Part shown: piece by piece, positions 19,477 through 20,820 of the stretch | How positions within the stretch are numbered: the stretch's first letter is position 1 | Layout of the letters: the number at the start of each line of letters is the position of its first letter | Assembly: GCA_025765615.1 (NCBI GenBank) | Contig: JAIVFJ010000591.1 | Coordinates: 1 to 20,820 of the forward strand | Reading direction: 5' to 3' | Source of the DNA: Zopfochytrium polystomum | Lineage: Eukaryota; Chytridiomycota; Chytridiomycetes; Chytridiales; Chytridiaceae | Length of the DNA: 20,820 nucleotides | Notes under the pieces: model-generated | Database searches by the model: none | What the model saw: only the letters and a program-made list of their open reading frames with translations | Told to the model about the DNA's origin: nothing | Made by a program: the position numbers and the translations under genes

Positions 19477-19544
19477 AAGACCGGAGAGGTTACTTGCATC
19501 GATAACGGCGTCTTTGCTTGTTCAAAGGTTCAACTTCCGTCCCA

Positions 19545-20660
19545 TCAATACTGCCCGTTCTTTTTGTTATGAACAACAGCACACCCGCCCTGCTTGATAT
19601 GCTCATCCACCTTTTTCTGTGCCCGCTGTTGCATCGCCTCCGCCCCACTGAACCACCCCCTGACCCCACTCCCAACTTTGACGTGCTTGATCTCGTCGGG
19701 CGAGGTCGGCTTCTTCTTGAACGGGTTCCAGGACTTTGACGGAGACTTGCTCCCAACCGCTGCTGCCGCCGCCGCCGCCGGTGCCTGCGCTGCGGCGGAC
19801 TCGGGAACCTTCTCGGCATTTGCCGAACCACTGGACAGCTTTGAGGGAGATGAGTTAGTGCGGGAGAGCGGCTTCTTTTGGTAGGGTGTGAGGGGGTTCT
19901 TTGACGAGAGTGGGTTGTTTTTGATTGCGTCCTGGACGAGAGAGTCCACGTCGGTGGCAGAGTCGGCGACAAAGTCGTCCACAGCACCGTCTTCGTCCAG
20001 GTCGCTCTCGGCCCACTCTTCCTCTTCGAATAGAGAGTCAATCGCCCTGCGAAGTGAAGAGACGGGTCGGGCCTGAACTTCTTCTTCTTGCTGCAATCAG
20101 TCTGCGCGTGTTCGTCATATTGAAAGGTTTCAGCCAAACACGATCGGGGAAGCAAAAAACGAAGCGCCAAATACCAATGGTGGGTCCTTGTTCCACCGCA
20201 GACCGAGTAGCAGCTTTGGGATGGATCCTCCGCAAAATGGTTGACTCGCTTCGATTCCTTGTCCTTGTCCTCTTCGAATTTTTTCTTGTAGTTTTCCTGA
20301 GTCGCCTTTTGGGCCACCTTTCGTTGTCGATGGTGACCCTTCACAATAGGTAAGACAGGGTGGGTCAAACGTGCAACAAACGCACGGTGGTGCTCACCTC
20401 CACAAATGCCTTTCCTGCTCCAACAGCTGAATCCCAGCTGCAGTTCCAAAGATGGTGGCCGAGATGGGATCCACACGGCGGAAAGCCCGACACGAAGCTG
20501 CGAGCAGCAGAGACAGATGTGGCTGACGATTGCCGGGGAGCGAGGAGGAGCGAGGCGGGTGACGAAGAATCCTCATTAGCGCCACGGATCGGTGCCGCTG
20601 TTGCCGAGCCGGCCAGGTGACGGCGGCTAATAGCGCTAGAGAGAAGCGAAGGACAAGCAT
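19545..20660 (-). CDS. unknown protein family with predicted signal peptide and CYSVCGG core
   Basis: Not recognised. The start at 20660 gives MLVLRFSLALLAAVTWPA, which looks like a secretory signal peptide. Exon 1 (20660-20398) continues to SATIFGTAAGIQLLEQERH. Exon 2 (20338-20175) reads GHHRQRKVAQKATQENYKKK, FEEDKDKESKRVNHFAEDP, then SQSCYSVCGG. Exon 3 (20090-19545) is open over about 180 codons: acidic RRAIDSLFEEEEWAESDLDE, a Ser/Lys/Pro-rich stretch, an Ala run, NPFKKKP, DEIKHVKVGSGVRGWFSGAE, AQKKVDEHIKQGGCAVV, and the end NKKNGQY. Introns are 20397-20339 and 20174-20091. The phase at both junctions does not fit perfectly, so one or two single-base changes are likely. Alternatives: an intracellular adaptor with a mispredicted N-terminus, or a secreted or surface protein. 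Its tandem relative lies at 18440-19060. Confidence 0.55.
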
Positions 20661-20713
20661 TATTCTTGCGTGCTTTCGACGTGTGGCAATAAGCAGAGTG
20701 AAAGGGGGTGGAA

Positions 20714-20719
20714 TTTATA
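20714..20719 (-). promoter_or_regulatory. TATA box of the unknown secreted-type gene
   Basis: On the minus strand the sequence reads CTATAAATTCC, about 55 nt upstream of the chosen start codon at 20660. Position and sequence fit a TATA box with transcription starting about 25-30 nt downstream. Confidence 0.45.
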
Positions 20720-20820
20720 GGGTTTCCCAGCCGGGGCACATCGCACAATGGGCGCAGCGCGGCTGCGGGGCGGATGCAGTGGAAGTTGCTGAGAAGATCA
20801 GGACAGTTTGCTTGGACGGG

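Larger units (their letters stand above)
19099..19544. other. intergenic; CAGT repeats and candidate regulatory palindromes
   Basis: Separates the two copies of the unknown family. It holds degenerate CAGT tandem repeats (about 19245-19305), a CRE-type TGACGTCA with adjacent CCAAT, and an E-box palindrome. No gene is seen; the plus-strand frames here are low-complexity. Confidence 0.45.

Overview
This is eukaryotic nuclear DNA, most likely from a zoosporic (chytrid-like) fungus. Coding DNA is GC-rich and the introns are short (about 50-125 nt, GT-AG plus one GC-AG). The gene set fits an early-diverging fungus better than a yeast or mould: a WASP-type actin regulator that keeps its CRIB/GBD segment, an ABCA-type lipid transporter, a GT32 glycosyltransferase, an AIG1-like GTPase with a Cys-rich tail, and an ankyrin-like protein with GHVEVLRWW-type repeats. 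The assignment rests on family content only; no rRNA or organelle marker is present.

Layout. 1-960: gene-poor, with a (CA)15 and a 152-bp (GA)n microsatellite. 965-2466 (+): a broken C2H2 zinc-finger gene. 3619-5142 (+): ankyrin-like repeat protein. 5585-6871 (-): AIG1-like GTPase with a C-terminal Cys-rich domain. 7333-7540 (-): a tRNA-like Pol III unit whose 3' half lies upstream of its 5' half, followed by a 27-nt homopolymer. 7701-8990 (-): broken type-B carboxylesterase. 9259-about 11400 (+): WASP/Las17 gene. 11764-11980 (+): orphan last exon of an extradiol dioxygenase. 12141-13812 (+): GT32 glycosyltransferase with a 10-nt microexon. 14031-18181 (-): ABCA-like transporter, convergent with the GT32 gene. 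18440-19060 (-) and 19545-20660 (-): a degenerate and a better-preserved copy of an unrecognised gene family with a CYxVCGG core and, in the better copy, a predicted signal peptide.

Reading-frame integrity is the main caveat. Most genes can be followed only by changing frame several times, often by 1-2 nt and sometimes at homopolymers. The first seven exons of the WASP gene read through cleanly. Either the assembly carries local indel errors or several of these genes are decaying; the sequence alone cannot decide. Coordinates of broken genes are therefore outer limits of recognisable homology.

The genes do not form an operon or an obvious pathway. Most carry housekeeping or surface/secretory functions: actin assembly (WASP), Golgi glycosylation (GT32), membrane lipid transport (ABCA), and possibly a secreted family. 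The most unusual observations are the permuted tRNA-like locus, the tandem unknown family, the 10-nt microexon and the GC-AG intron.
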